The notes under the pieces: generated by a model
Seen by the model: only the letters and a program-made list of their open reading frames with translations
What the model was told of the DNA's origin: nothing
The model's database searches: none
Made by a program: the position numbers and the translations under genes
Part shown: one piece after another, positions 23,801 through 34,499 of the stretch
Position numbering within the stretch: the first letter of the stretch is position 1
How the letters are laid out: every line of letters starts with the position of its first letter
From: Nyssa sinensis
Taxonomy: Eukaryota > Streptophyta > Magnoliopsida > Cornales > Nyssaceae
NCBI GenBank assembly: GCA_008638375.1
Contig: CM018032.1
Coordinates: forward strand, 35,907,251 to 35,971,250
DNA: 64,000 nt
Direction of reading: 5' to 3'

Positions 23801-26675
23801 TGCCTCCGAAAGTTATCGGAAAATTGAACTCCAGACAACAAATCTAACGCGTTTGTTTAAATCTTCCAAAAGTTAATTCTACTTCAAAAGTAATCAAACT
23901 AAACTCTGAATTCAAACTGTATGACAAACTTAGGTTCTATCCACACCCTCTGAAATGCCAATGCCTTCCAATCCCCTGTGGCTACCCGGGCAAATATCCT
24001 TTTTAACCATTTATCACTACACGTAACAGACTTCAAATTATCAGCCTTTGTTCTACAAGACCAAATCAGCGAGGATAATAATGATTTCTGCATCACCTAC
24101 AAATGCTGCAGTCACAAATTTTAAGACAGAAGGTAAATGAGAAAAATAATCAGGAACCTCTTAGATCCTATTAAAATTTCACTGTTGATTCCTGCAATCA
24201 GGTGAGGGGACAAGAAAGGGTTCAATAATTCACTGATGCTCAAATCAACTTTAGCCATAGCTCACAAAGAAGAGGGAATGGTCAGACTAATGAGACGAGG
24301 AAAACTAATATTGACTTTTTAATTTGTTAGTTACTTTTGAAACATGAACATCAATACTCTAAATCACTTTAGAGGATTTAATAAATTTTAAAGAGAATTT
24401 CACTCATCCTCAAGGTGGATGTAATAAAGCTAGTGTGACTTTGTAGAACATTCCGCAAAGAGAACTGATTAGTGCTGAACAGTTACTTTAAGGTAGATTG
24501 TCTTGACTAGGTTGGCTGAATCACCAGTTAAGAAATGCTGATCCTTAAGCAGTGTCTAGTCACATGGATATGTAATTAGAGATACAATATAAACAAAGAA
24601 TTCTTTCTTCTGCATTCAAATACTTAATATTAAATACTAAAGCACCAGGACAGAGGCAGACCGGCAAAATCATTCTCTTAAAAAGGATTAGGACCTGAGC
24701 CTTAAGTCCTTAGGTACCCAAACTCTAAACAAGATTTTGGTCTTAAATTAATGTAGCCATGAATATTCCCTTCATCCAATTGACGTTATACGATGCAATT
24801 TAGGACTCCAACCTCACTTGATTTCGGCATTTCATTTCCTGAACAAATTAGTTGCCACCAATGCATTTATGCAAAGAAACAACCTTAGGAACGCATAGAA
24901 TCTTCAATTCAATTTCTTGACATAATAATGCCGAATTTCAAGATAAACAATTACAAAGGTGCAACAGATCACCATGGCTCGTGCACGACAAAACTACAAC
25001 ACACGTGTGAACAAGTAGAAAGGTGCAACAGATTCGCAATAGCAGGTGCTCCAAAAAATTATGACCCACTATACATGAAGGAGCTCGAAGTGTATAAAAT
25101 AAGTTATTTACCTGTGGCCAATCATAAAACGGACCACGATACCCTTTTCTTGCTCAAGCTGAAGTAACTTTTCACCTAACAGAACACAACAATGTGGTTT
25201 GGGGCATTGCTAAGCAAATAAACTCATAGCAGATAGATAGATACAAAGACAATCTAGTGATAATAATAATAATACCTCGTGGCATCCAGGTCTCTCGAAC
25301 TGAATCACGCCTCCTCCTGCTACTGAAAGCAGTGTTTATTCCAATAACCATAAATGCCTTTTTCCTCTGCTGGTTATTATGAGAAGATGCCCTGACAACT
25401 GGTGAATTTTCAAGGCTTCCCATTTCATGAAAACTCCTACTGGCAGCCAGCTCCATCTGAAGCTTGCCAATCGTATGGTCCAATGATCTGACAGGCCTCC
25501 AAAAATTCCATCATAGAAACCATTTAGGTAATTAATTCAAGTCAACAAAGAAACAGGGAAAAATCAAATGGGAGAAATTAATGAGGCTTTTGGACTACCT
25601 GTGGAAATACAATCAATAATTTTTTTTCCTTTTTCCTTTCCTTTCGTGATGTATAAACATACTTCCATAAATAAAAAATTCTCAAAATTCAGGGGCAGGT
25701 GCACTCATGTGTAATCTATGAAGGATTTGAAATGTATACAATGTGTTTCTGAAACTTTTTCTTCTTAAAACTTGTTTAAGAAACAAAGTTATTTTAAGAA
25801 TTTAACAAACCACCCCATCTTAATTTTGAGATCTTAATAAACCACCTTATTTCAATTTTATTACGATGATTTACTAGATGTCTTAACTTACACCAGCAAG
25901 TTTTTTGTGCTGAAATTCAAAGTAAAACACTAGATATAAATTGAACTTCCACGGGAGTCCAAACACAACATAATAAAGCTACCATAAAAAAGAAATTGAA
26001 GAGGAAAATCCATCAAATAAAAACTGTAATTTGATTTACTCACTGAATGGCTTCATGGGTTTTGTGAACCTGTCCCATTACATCATGATCCTGATCAAAG
26101 TGTAAACCATACTCATCACAATGAGACACAGAGAGAATATATAAAACTAAAATGATTCAACATTGGTTTAGTATTAGATTTTCTTTAGGACCTTCTTTGT
26201 TGCAGAGTCCTCAGAAAAAAGCGGCAATTCTTGTTCCCGTCGCCGCCTCGACATGATCTGCCCGCTGGATTCAGGAGGAGCCCACACTCTAACACACACA
26301 ATCAAATCAAAATTATCAACAGAACTGATAAAAAGAAGTTCCAATAACATTACATATCGAATTAATATCATATGTTAACTTAACCAAACAAACCCTTAGA
26401 AACCCATCAAACATTAAAATTTGTACCTGCAAATAATATTTAATGATCAAGAAAATATATATATATATATATATGGATCGTTGGAAATGATAACCCTAAT
26501 TGTAGCTTTTCCAAACGTGAATTGAATGTGTAATTGGTAAAAGAGAGAGAGAGGAGAGAGAGAGAGAGCACACACACACACACCTGTTGGTGAAAAGCAT
26601 GCCAAGGGCGAAGCTGAATATGCAGAAAATGATTATCCATTTGGGTGACACTTTTCCACTGTTTCGGTTCTTCAT
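20806..26675 (-). CDS. B3GALT7: Beta-1,3-galactosyltransferase, GT31 family (B3GALT7-like), 11 exons, complete
   Basis: A Golgi type II membrane enzyme. The family transfers galactose from UDP-galactose in beta-1,3 linkage, in plants mainly in arabinogalactan or N-glycan assembly. CDS exons, 5' to 3' on the minus strand: 26675-26584, 26288-26192, 26090-26044, 25487-25276, 25175-25112, 22828-22756, 22659-22539, 22347-22260, 22151-22026, 21150-21041, 20954-20806. They join in frame to 392 codons plus TAA, the usual family length. Short basic N-terminus, membrane anchor at residues 13-28 ([17 protein letters not shown]), DUF4094-like stem, then the Galactosyl_T domain from about 123: [11 protein letters not shown] (126-136), RDSVRETW (139-146), the metal-binding DDD at 228-230 in [10 protein letters not shown], and NEDVSLG at 315-321. 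A cysteine-rich tail follows. All introns are GT-AG except intron 7 (GC-AG). No stop or frameshift. The member assignment to B3GALT7 rests on remembered similarity; the family is secure. Confidence 0.95.
21325..21607 (+). mobile_element. Probable small solo LTR in intron 9
   Basis: Begins TGTTAAGAGTAGTTAATAG and ends near AAAAGTAACA, with a TATAAAGG motif near 21419 and a TTTTGTAATACAGTG block, the order promoter then poly(A)-type sequence seen in small Copia LTRs. The borders are approximate and I found no clean target duplication. It lies in the galactosyltransferase intron, opposite to the gene. Confidence 0.4.
21815..21965 (+). mobile_element. tRNA-derived SINE in intron 9
   Basis: About 150 bp. 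A box-A-like TAGCTTGGTTAG is followed at pol III spacing by a box-B-like GGTTAAAGTCC (pattern GGTTxRAxxCC), then a (GT)n(GA)n stretch and an A-rich tail AAAAAATTTAAAAAAAA. This is the layout of plant SINEs. Orientation is opposite to the host gene. The target duplication was not resolved. Confidence 0.5.
22348..22538 (-). other. Intron 7 of the galactosyltransferase, GC-AG type
   Basis: Exon 7 ends AATTTAG and the intron starts GCATGTG. The acceptor is GATGATACAG. Only this junction gives VHVNLG followed by [16 protein letters not shown], which is the conserved family sequence in frame. The nearest GT (four bases downstream) shifts the frame. GC donors are known in about one percent of plant introns. 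Confidence 0.8.
22895..22945. repeat. (TTTTA)n and A-run in intron 5
   Basis: Short pentanucleotide repeat followed by an A run in the 2.3-kb intron 5 (22829-25111). That intron otherwise shows no recognisable element. Confidence 0.7.
26543..26583. repeat. (GA)n(CA)n microsatellite at the intron 1 donor
   Basis: On the minus strand the intron begins (GT)n followed by (CT)n. The donor of intron 1 is the first GT of the microsatellite. Confidence 0.9.
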
Positions 26676-26860
26676 CTCTGTTATCGATAGATATAGTCAG
26701 TGGGCGGTCTCTATATATAAGCTAGGCCAAAACAAAAGAGAGAGAAATTGGCGAGTCTTGAAATTATGGCGTTATTGTGGCGATCTCAGATGGGTCTCTC
26801 TCTCCTCTCCGTCTGAGCGCGCGCAGGGCCCCGTCCGTTAACAGAAGTCCAACTACCTGT
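26676..26860 (-). promoter_or_regulatory. Putative promoter and 5' UTR of the galactosyltransferase
   Basis: On the minus strand, CTTATATATAGAGACC lies about 35-50 bases upstream of the ATG and could be a TATA box, which would leave a very short leader. Further upstream are CT-rich runs typical of plant leaders and core promoters, and a GC-rich patch at about 26815-26838. The start site is not determined. Confidence 0.35.
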
Positions 26861-27035
26861 CTTTTGAGGTAAGGTCATTTACGGTAATGTAAATGAAAAA
26901 AATTGTACTTATAGAATAGAGTTTGGTAGATTAGAATAATGTTGGCATTAGATATTAATGCGAAAGAATGGGGTTAAAGCTTTAATTCTTGTGCTGAGTA
27001 ATCTCTCTCTCACACACTGACACACACACACCCGC

Positions 27036-27038
27036 GTA

Positions 27039-27069
<31 letters not shown>

Positions 27070-27077
27070 AGATATAT
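27036..27077. repeat. (TA)n(TAGATA)n microsatellite
   Basis: Alternating TA changing into regular GATATA units. Confidence 0.95.
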
Positions 27078-29177
27078 TAAAATAGAAGTATTGTATTATG
27101 TCCTTTTGCAATTACTTTCTTAAATTTTTTATTATAATTTTTTATGCCTAATTTTTTTAAAAAGATACTCATTATATCCATACATATAATATATCATATT
27201 TTTCATGTATCATATGTCACTATAATCAGAATTCTTATATTATTTATTTTATAAATTGTGAAGATAATTTTTTTTTATAACAAATTCACAATGAATAGTT
27301 GTGTTACGTAGTAACTTATTATTTCTTCATGTAAATATGTACAATATCGAAATCATTAATTTTAATATTTAAATTTATAAAATAATTTGGCTATGAATTT
27401 AGTAACAATAACAACTTTAAAATGGAAATATTAAATCATATATCACATAGCAAATATAAAAGGAGATGTGAGAACTCAATTATGAGTTGGCTTAAGTTTT
27501 CTTTCGGACACTATATTTGACAAGTTCTTATTATTATTAGGTTATATAATCTTCAGTTATTTTATAATATTGTAATTATATTATTTAATTAATTATAATA
27601 TATGAATTATTTTATTAAAAAAATAGAAAATGTAATAAAAAAAGCAGTTGTCAATGTTATGGTGCAAAATTTCTACCATTGCATATGTTACATAACAAAT
27701 CTAGGTCTTTATACAAATATATATATATATATATGACACGTATAATATACGCATTAATTAAATCATGAATGACGACTACTTGTGATTGACACTTTGTTTG
27801 ATAAATGATGTTGTCTTTCATGAATTTTTAAATTTCCTATCACACAGGCTGGCAGACAAAATGAAGTTCGCCCGTTTTAACACGGGTTTAATTAGTTTGG
27901 TTGGTTGGTTGGTTCAATTATTGAAATCAAATGTTAGTTATCCGACGAGCTGTTTCTTTCTCTCGGAATAATTAGACAAAAAAGTAGTCATCGACTTGAG
28001 GTCAAGTCTACGAATCCAACCAAACCAAATTTAATATTATCTTCCAATTGTCTGTTCCTTATGTCAAGCTTTTTCCACAAACACGGGGCAGCTATGATTT
28101 TTCAATTCCACAATTTGCTTCTTTTTATTCACACCCACCCAACATCCTTTTGATACCACAGATTAAATATGTAGAGCCTCTGTCTTATATTCGGACAAAT
28201 AATTTTCAGGATCTATTTGATTTCGCTGTGAAAATTTATTTTTTGTAGAAAAAAAAAAAAAAGAAAGACAAGAAATGTTTTTAGCGGGACTTTTAATAAA
28301 TTGTTTCTAAATTATTTTTTTTAAATGACAAATCTTAAGAAACTTTTACAAATAGTTTTATATATATATATATATCTGCAAAACCTTGAGTTCGTTAAAA
28401 AGTTGACTTTAAAAATGCAAGGAAATTTAAAACACTGAAAGCAAAAATATATTAATTTCTTAAAAATATTGAAATGACGGGATAAGAAATGGAAGTAATC
28501 TTTAATGAAATGTGATGATGCTTAGTGTCGATGACATCATCACAACAGTGGAGATCAAATTTTTTAAGCTTGCTTAGGGGTAGGGGAGTCATTTTGAATG
28601 ATTCTTAGGCCGGCCACGAGTTACAATATGAGGAAACATTAAAGTTCTACTTGTTCAAAAAATTGATTTTAGAGCAAATAAGTCTCGATTAAGGAATTTT
28701 GCATGTTTTTTATTGGAAAACTACTTCCAAAATAAATCACCATTATTTGAAAATTTTCTAAAAAAAATATTAAGGATAATTTATATCTGAACTCTTTGTT
28801 ATTACTGATAATTATAAACAGTTCCTCTTTTATTATCCTAATTACATTGACCTTCCTTACAATGAGATAATTTGTAACAATTTCCTTCCTATATTGACAG
28901 TCTGTTACTGATTTTTTATTTTTTGATGACATCAGCCAATTTACTTTTTCAAAATGTCAACTTTACCCTTGTTAATAATAAAAGGATGATCATACTCTTA
29001 CTTTTATAAGTTAAATGTCATTTTTACCTTTTGGGGGTTATTTTAAAGCTTTTTTTACCAAAATAACGCTTTCCATCTTATTTACCATGTTAGGAATGCT
29101 TTGTTGTTTAAACAAAAACCTAGTCATCTTTGTAATAGAGAAATCAACACCCAAAACAAAAACCTTCCCATTTATCC

Positions 29178-29340
29178 GTCACCGATTAAAGCTCGGTGAA
29201 GATTTTCCATCACCGACTGAAGCTCCATCTCCCATATTCATTTTCAATTGAAGATTGTTTGTCACCAATTAAAGATTGGTGAAGACTTTTCATCACCGAC
29301 TGAAGCTCTATCTCTCCTACTCATCGTTGATTAACAATTG
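29178..29340. repeat. 83-bp imperfect tandem duplication
   Basis: GTCACCGATTAAAGCTCGG at 29178 and GTCACCAATTAAAGATTGG at 29261 start two similar units that share CATCACCGACTGAAGCTC. Confidence 0.85.
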
Positions 29341-29345
29341 GCCGT

Positions 29346-31100
29346 TGTCACAACCCAAAACCCACCCTATGCGGATTAAAGGCAACGACCGACACTGCCA
29401 CACTAACAGGCCGTACAAAATCAAATGAATCGCATGGACTGATAAATGATATCAATAAATCAATAAATTATTTAATGTGAAAATTACACCAAACGTAATT
29501 CATCTGATCATAAACCCAACTCTAATAACCATCAATCAAATATTTCCAAGTACGGTTTAGATCATCATGATTTACTAATCAAGAAAAAACACTGATATAC
29601 TAATCAAGTTTAACACCTCTACCTATGATACAACATTATAATTACCTATTATCTTATCAGCCTTACAGAATATGCATTCCAATTCATGTCTTAGAGATCA
29701 CATCATCAATATTGTTCGCATGCTTGCCACTAGCTCCCCTAGTTGCCTCATTTTGTTTCTTCTCCTATGGAGCTACCTGAAAAGAATATATATAATTATG
29801 GAGTGAGCTAATTTAGCTCAGTACGTAAACTCCTCACTCTACCATAGGTCAAGGTCAGCTCAAAAGATTGATAAGAGTAATAGTGATCAGTAGGAATATC
29901 ATAGTAGCCAGTCACTAAACAAATGGAGAATCTCAGAGGCACGTCTCAAGATAAATCAACAGAACAATTATAAGGAATGGCTTAAACAAGATATGGCTGC
30001 CACAGTGACAAAACTATCAATCTAGATCTAAGGATTGACAGGAACGTCATCAATAAGTAGCATATCAATAGATAAACCATGAACAAGCTCACAAGGAGTA
30101 TCTGAATCAGAAGTGTATCATCAATATAAGCGTGTTAATATATCAACGATTCATGAGTACATCATCAGAATATCAATGAATGATATAAGATGCTAACAAA
30201 ATAGATGTTGACATATGCCTCAAGAGTGCCTATCTAGGGTTTGCTAGTCTGACAGCGCCCTCACGCGCCGAGGTCCAGCCTGGCCCAAAGGGTCTGCTCG
30301 TCTGACAGCGCCCTCACGCGCCCGAGTCCAGCCTCACCCAAATGGTCTGTTAGTCTGACAGCGCCTTCAAACGCCCGAGTCCAGCCTCGCCCAAAGGGTC
30401 TGCTAGTCTGACAGCGCCCTCACGCGCCCGAATCCAGCCTCGCCCAAATCAAACGAATAACACCAGAGCTCTGTGCATATAACATGTCCCTCGTGGACTA
30501 TTCATCAGGCCACTCCTAAGCATCAACTCGTAGGTCCTTAAGCATCTGTGAATCAGACAGATGTTGTGATAATTCACAACTCCAGGTACTCAATAATATC
30601 ACGTTCATCATGTTTCCACTAGTAATGTACATGTTGTGAAAAAACATATAATTAGCATGGAAAATGTCATATAATCAACAAAGATGTCAACAATCACGAT
30701 CTCAATGAACCAACAATAAAAACAAGTATCAAATCGTGGAAATCAATATCATCATGCAAGTATAGAGTACAACTGGCAGTATCAAGAAGTGAATGTGACA
30801 TAGCTAAGAGTAACACATGGTAGAGTTCGGGTTTACTTACATTGAGTTCTTAACATTGTATTTCCATTCAGTTATCACAATAGCTTTTCCATAGCTCTCT
30901 TTCTCATTTCTCGTCATTTGAATGGTCCTATAATCACGAATTAGAAATATATAACACATTGAATCAGTATTTATTTCATCATTATACTTCTAGTAAGCTC
31001 ATTAAGTCATAAGGACGCATTTGTCATTTTTAAATTTTTTACTAGGTCTTATATACAAATAATTGAGTCTTTATTTGGAATCCGTTTTCAATTATCGGGA
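29346..31100 (+). mobile_element. Probable solo LTR with a GC-rich 53-bp array
   Basis: Starts TGTCACAACCCAAAACCC, a typical plant Ty3/gypsy LTR opening. The region shares the block GGAGTGAGCTAATTTAGCTCAG with the style of other long LTRs. No interior adjoins it. The right border is not sharp; sequence related to a reversed Copia LTR begins by about 31130. There is no coding sequence. Confidence 0.5.
30239..30450. repeat. Four-copy tandem repeat, 53-bp unit, GC-rich
   Basis: Unit begins GTCTGCTAGTCTGACAGCGC and includes CCTCACGCGCCCGAGTCCAG. The units differ by a few bases, mostly C/T changes. This GC-rich, CpG-rich island stands out in AT-rich surroundings. Confidence 0.95.
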
Positions 31101-31129
31101 CACATCAGTCATATTATTTTTTATACTTT

Positions 31130-31710
31130 GACTATACAAAACTATTAGCCAATCAACTAGTTCAAAAAAATAGTTGACTGGTTTATGCAATGTGACAATT
31201 AGGCATAAGAATTAGTCGACTGGTTCTTGAAATTGGTCGATTAATTTTACCAGTTTAAGCTTGTTTGCCTATTTTCACCAGTGTCTCTCTTTTAAAACAA
31301 TTTGATATTTCAAAACTTAAAGTGGCAATATAGTATTTTGAAAAACTATTTTGTGGTTGGTTATAGTTAATCACTTAAATAGTTAGAACTCATACTTATG
31401 ATCAATCTAAACCTAATTCACCCAAAAATCTAAAATAACAAAAAATAAAGTATTATTTTGACTTGTCTTGATTCCTTGGATTTTGACTGCGTCCATTTAT
31501 TTGGTTGATCTTGAGTGAATCCCACTAACTTAGATTTTGGGTTTGAAACTTTTACTTTGAGTAGATTCCTCCAATTGATGGATTTAGATATTTCTTGATT
31601 AACCATTCTCTCTGACTCATATGACCTATTTGCATTATCATTAGATAAAATATTAATCATTATATTCAATGCATTATTATCATTAAAATTTCTAAAATGT
31701 CTTTAATAAA
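31130..31710 (-). repeat. Second fragment of the reversed Copia LTR family
   Basis: Aligns with about 8160-8770, including AAACCTAATTCAC, GGTTGATC-TGAGTGAAT and ATGACCTATTTGCATT. Only the outer part is present. No primer site or gag was seen beside it. Confidence 0.65.
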
Positions 31711-31739
31711 AAAAATTTAGGACTAACAATTTCATATAT

Positions 31740-32811
31740 AATATGTATCCTATTTGATAAATCTCAACTTTTAAAATCGAAATATATAATTTTTTATTAA
31801 AAATAGATTTCTATTTTATAAGTAATTGAATTTTAAAATTTAAAAAGAAAAATTAAGACAAGTGGCACGATGTCTGTGACTGCGGGAGAAGTTGATTTTT
31901 CATGTGAAGAAAGAGTGGTATTTACTAATTTATTTTAATAGAGAAATATTTTTGTCAACAAAACAATGAAAAAACTATTAGGTTATAATATTTTAAATTG
32001 AATCTGATTGTAATTAAGAATTTTGCAAGGACCTATTTCCTAATCTTTACACGTGTTTGAGGGGGACTCTCGTGGGCTGCAATTGCCGCGATCCACGGCG
32101 TAGTACTTGAGGCGGGCTGACTTCGTTGAAAAGTATGTAAGAAATGTTCAAGAAGAGAGAGCCCATCGTTGGAAATTATTGTCGACGCGGGTCAACCTTG
32201 TACGCCTAAACTAGCATCATGTCAATAGAGATCTTTTCGCATTTTAAAAAGAGTAGAATGTACTCAACACTTAAAAAAGGATTAGAGACTACTTAGATAC
32301 ATTACATTGCAGGAAAAAGCATGTTCACAGTGACAAAAGTGAATTCTTAATTTTCAATGTCTTTTTCTATTCTTAAAGAAAAAGAAAAAAAAAAAAAAAA
32401 AAAGTAAAAGTGTTTTGAAACATTAAGCCAAACAATTATGACTTGCTTTGCTTTGTGAAGTTTGGACTTGTATTCTTATGTTTGATTGCTTTGTTTTATC
32501 TATATTCTATACTAATAGCACCGTTTCAACTTTCAAGTCCCGCAATTAACGTCAAAAAGGCTTTTCAAAGACTAGTTAGAGACAATAATTAGAAAATGTA
32601 ATTAATTGAATTTAGTAAAATGTATTTTTGGTTTGAAATCAAGTCTTCTTTATTTCCCTTCTTTGGATTTTTACGGTCGGCAGTGGATTCAATTAATCAT
32701 CATTCTTCTCGACTATGTCTGATCATCAATGCCCGAATATCCTATAATTACTTGAATAGTTGACTACCCGAGGTTCAATTTTCCTTCTAGGCAAATTTCT
32801 ATTTGTTTACT
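31740..32811. other. AT-rich intergenic region, no gene
   Basis: Contains an A-rich tract at about 32373-32405. No coding motif, RNA gene or clear element was recognised. Confidence 0.5.
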
Positions 32812-32820
32812 TTAAATTTT

Positions 32821-33355
32821 GAAAAATATATTAAAAAGTTCTTAAAAGAAAGTCTTAATTTAAAAAATTCATGATACTCTTTTTTAATTTAAAAAGTCTA
32901 AAAAAGAAATTTTTAATACAAAAACGTCCAATTGTTAATTTTCATCTTAATACCGTTAAAAAATATTACTGATTATATTAAAATGGTCTTTAAGATACAT
33001 TTTAGAAAATAAAAATTACTAAAAAATATATAAAAATAAATTTTTCAATCTCAAAAAATCATAACATTTTATAAAGTAAAAATTTATTTTTTAGGTATTC
33101 TAGATAAATAAAAAATGTTATGTTTTTTTTTGGGTTGAAGGATTTGTTGTATCTATTATTTAATATTTTTTAAAATATATCTTCAAGGTTATTTAGGTCT
33201 AATCAATAATATATTTTAATGGTATTAAGATGAAAGTTAATAATTAGATTTTTTCTGTTAAAAGTTTCTTTTTTGAATCTTTTAGATAGAAAAAATATAT
33301 CATAGACTTTTTGAATTACAAAAAATTATTTTAAAGACTTTTTAATATTTTTTCC
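32821..33355. mobile_element. Foldback MITE, Mutator-like, long imperfect inverted repeats
   Basis: The first about 190 bases and the reverse complement of the last about 190 are clearly alike: GAAAAATATATTAAAAAGT against GGAAAAAATATTAAAAAGT, and further in both arms read TTCATCTTAATACC. The element is flanked on both sides by TTAAATTTT (32812-32820 and 33356-33364), a 9-bp target duplication, the size made by Mutator-like transposases. It has no coding capacity, so any movement would need a transposase in trans. Confidence 0.75.
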
Positions 33356-33364
33356 TTAAATTTT

Positions 33365-33847
33365 TTAGTCCCCACTTGATTAAATCATCACTAATCTTAT
33401 AAAATAAACAAAAAAAAACCACTATCTCGTGATGGTTTTCTGATTGTCAAGTTTTGGAATATGTTTTCAATAATTATTTTTTTGTTTGTAAAAAGAAAAA
33501 TATTAAAAGTGCATTTGTTAAGAATTTTCAAAAATTATTTTTGAAAAAAAGAAGAGAAATTCTAAAAAAGAACCATTTTTTAGATAACAGATAAAAGTAG
33601 TAATTTTTTTTTTGTGTTTTTAAAAATTTAAATCTAATAAAAAAATAAGAATAACACAAAACACATGTATTTTCAAAATTATCTTTATTTTTATTCTCGA
33701 ATACACAAAATGAAAACAAAAATATCCTTTTTTGACATTATCTCTACAAAAAAAAAAATTTGTTCTCAAATTCAAACTTATATTTTTATGCTTCACATCT
33801 CAAATATTTTATCATTATATCAAAGCAATGACCCTTCTATCTGAAAC
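33365..33847. other. AT-rich intergenic region, no gene
   Basis: Poly(A)/poly(T)-rich. The last five bases (GAAAC, 33843-33847) are the left target duplication of the Tat element. Confidence 0.5.
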
Positions 33848-34423
33848 TGATATATACCACAAACCGACACACCAATCATCTTGAGACACGTGTGCTTACG
33901 GGTATGATAAAACTCGATCAATCAGAGCAGGATAAAACTCGATCATCCAGAACAGGCGAAACCTTCAGAGCACTCTCATACATTTATCCTCCAGAGCTCA
34001 TACTCTGAACAATATTTACTCAAAGCATTCCGTATGGTTCAGACCTTGTATTTCCTTAACATCTGTCGAGCAAAGAATAAGGAAACAGTCTTTTACAAGG
34101 AAACTGCCACACATGGTTATCTCTATTTTGATACAATGTCCAATAAGGTAACTGCAATCTCCGATGATCAAATCCCTATTTTCATGGCTCCGAATCCTAA
34201 TCAACTTAGGAAGGCCACAATCTATAAATTAAACCCTACAGGTACGCTTTATGGGGATGCTCATTCTTTGGCTTTCAGTACGGTCTTTTCAATTCAGTTT
34301 ACTTACTTAAGCATCGGAGCGGCTATCGCCGGAGCCAATCCGGTGGCCCTCTGATTCCTTCTTTTTTAGTGTTCTTCAGGTTGCAGGGCCCAGATTTCTT
34401 GCGAGCCAAAAAGTGCAGCATCA
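33848..34423 (+). repeat. Tat copy 1, 5' LTR (576 bp)
   Basis: Starts TGATATATACCAC and ends GTGCAGCATCA. It has a TATAAA at 34223-34228 and two copies of a 24-bp U3 repeat (GATAAAACTCGATCA) near 33906-33955. An open frame of 106 codons spans 34034-34354. Confidence 0.9.
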
Positions 34424-34426
34424 GTC

Positions 34427-34444
34427 TGGCACCGCTGTGGGAAC
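34427..34444 (+). other. Tat copy 1 primer binding site
   Basis: TGGCACCGCTGTGGGAAC three bases after the LTR. It is a variant of the plant motif TGGCGCCGTCTGTGGGAA; copy 2 has TGACGCCGTCTGTGGGAAC. The cognate tRNA was not determined. Confidence 0.75.
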
Positions 34445-34499
34445 GACTAATCTCCAAGTGCTCTATTCGCAAACTTATTCTCCTTCTCACCAGAGAACC

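Larger units (their letters stand above)
26861..29345. other. AT-rich intergenic region, no gene
   Basis: Holds a (TA)n/(TAGATA)n microsatellite at 27036-27077, AT runs near 27717-27733 and 28361-28375, and an 83-bp imperfect tandem duplication at 29178-29340. No conserved coding motif is visible on either strand. Confidence 0.5.

Noticed and set aside
27540..27640. Possible matrix-attachment or origin-like AT tract
   Set aside because: The whole surroundings are AT-rich; nothing specific distinguishes it.
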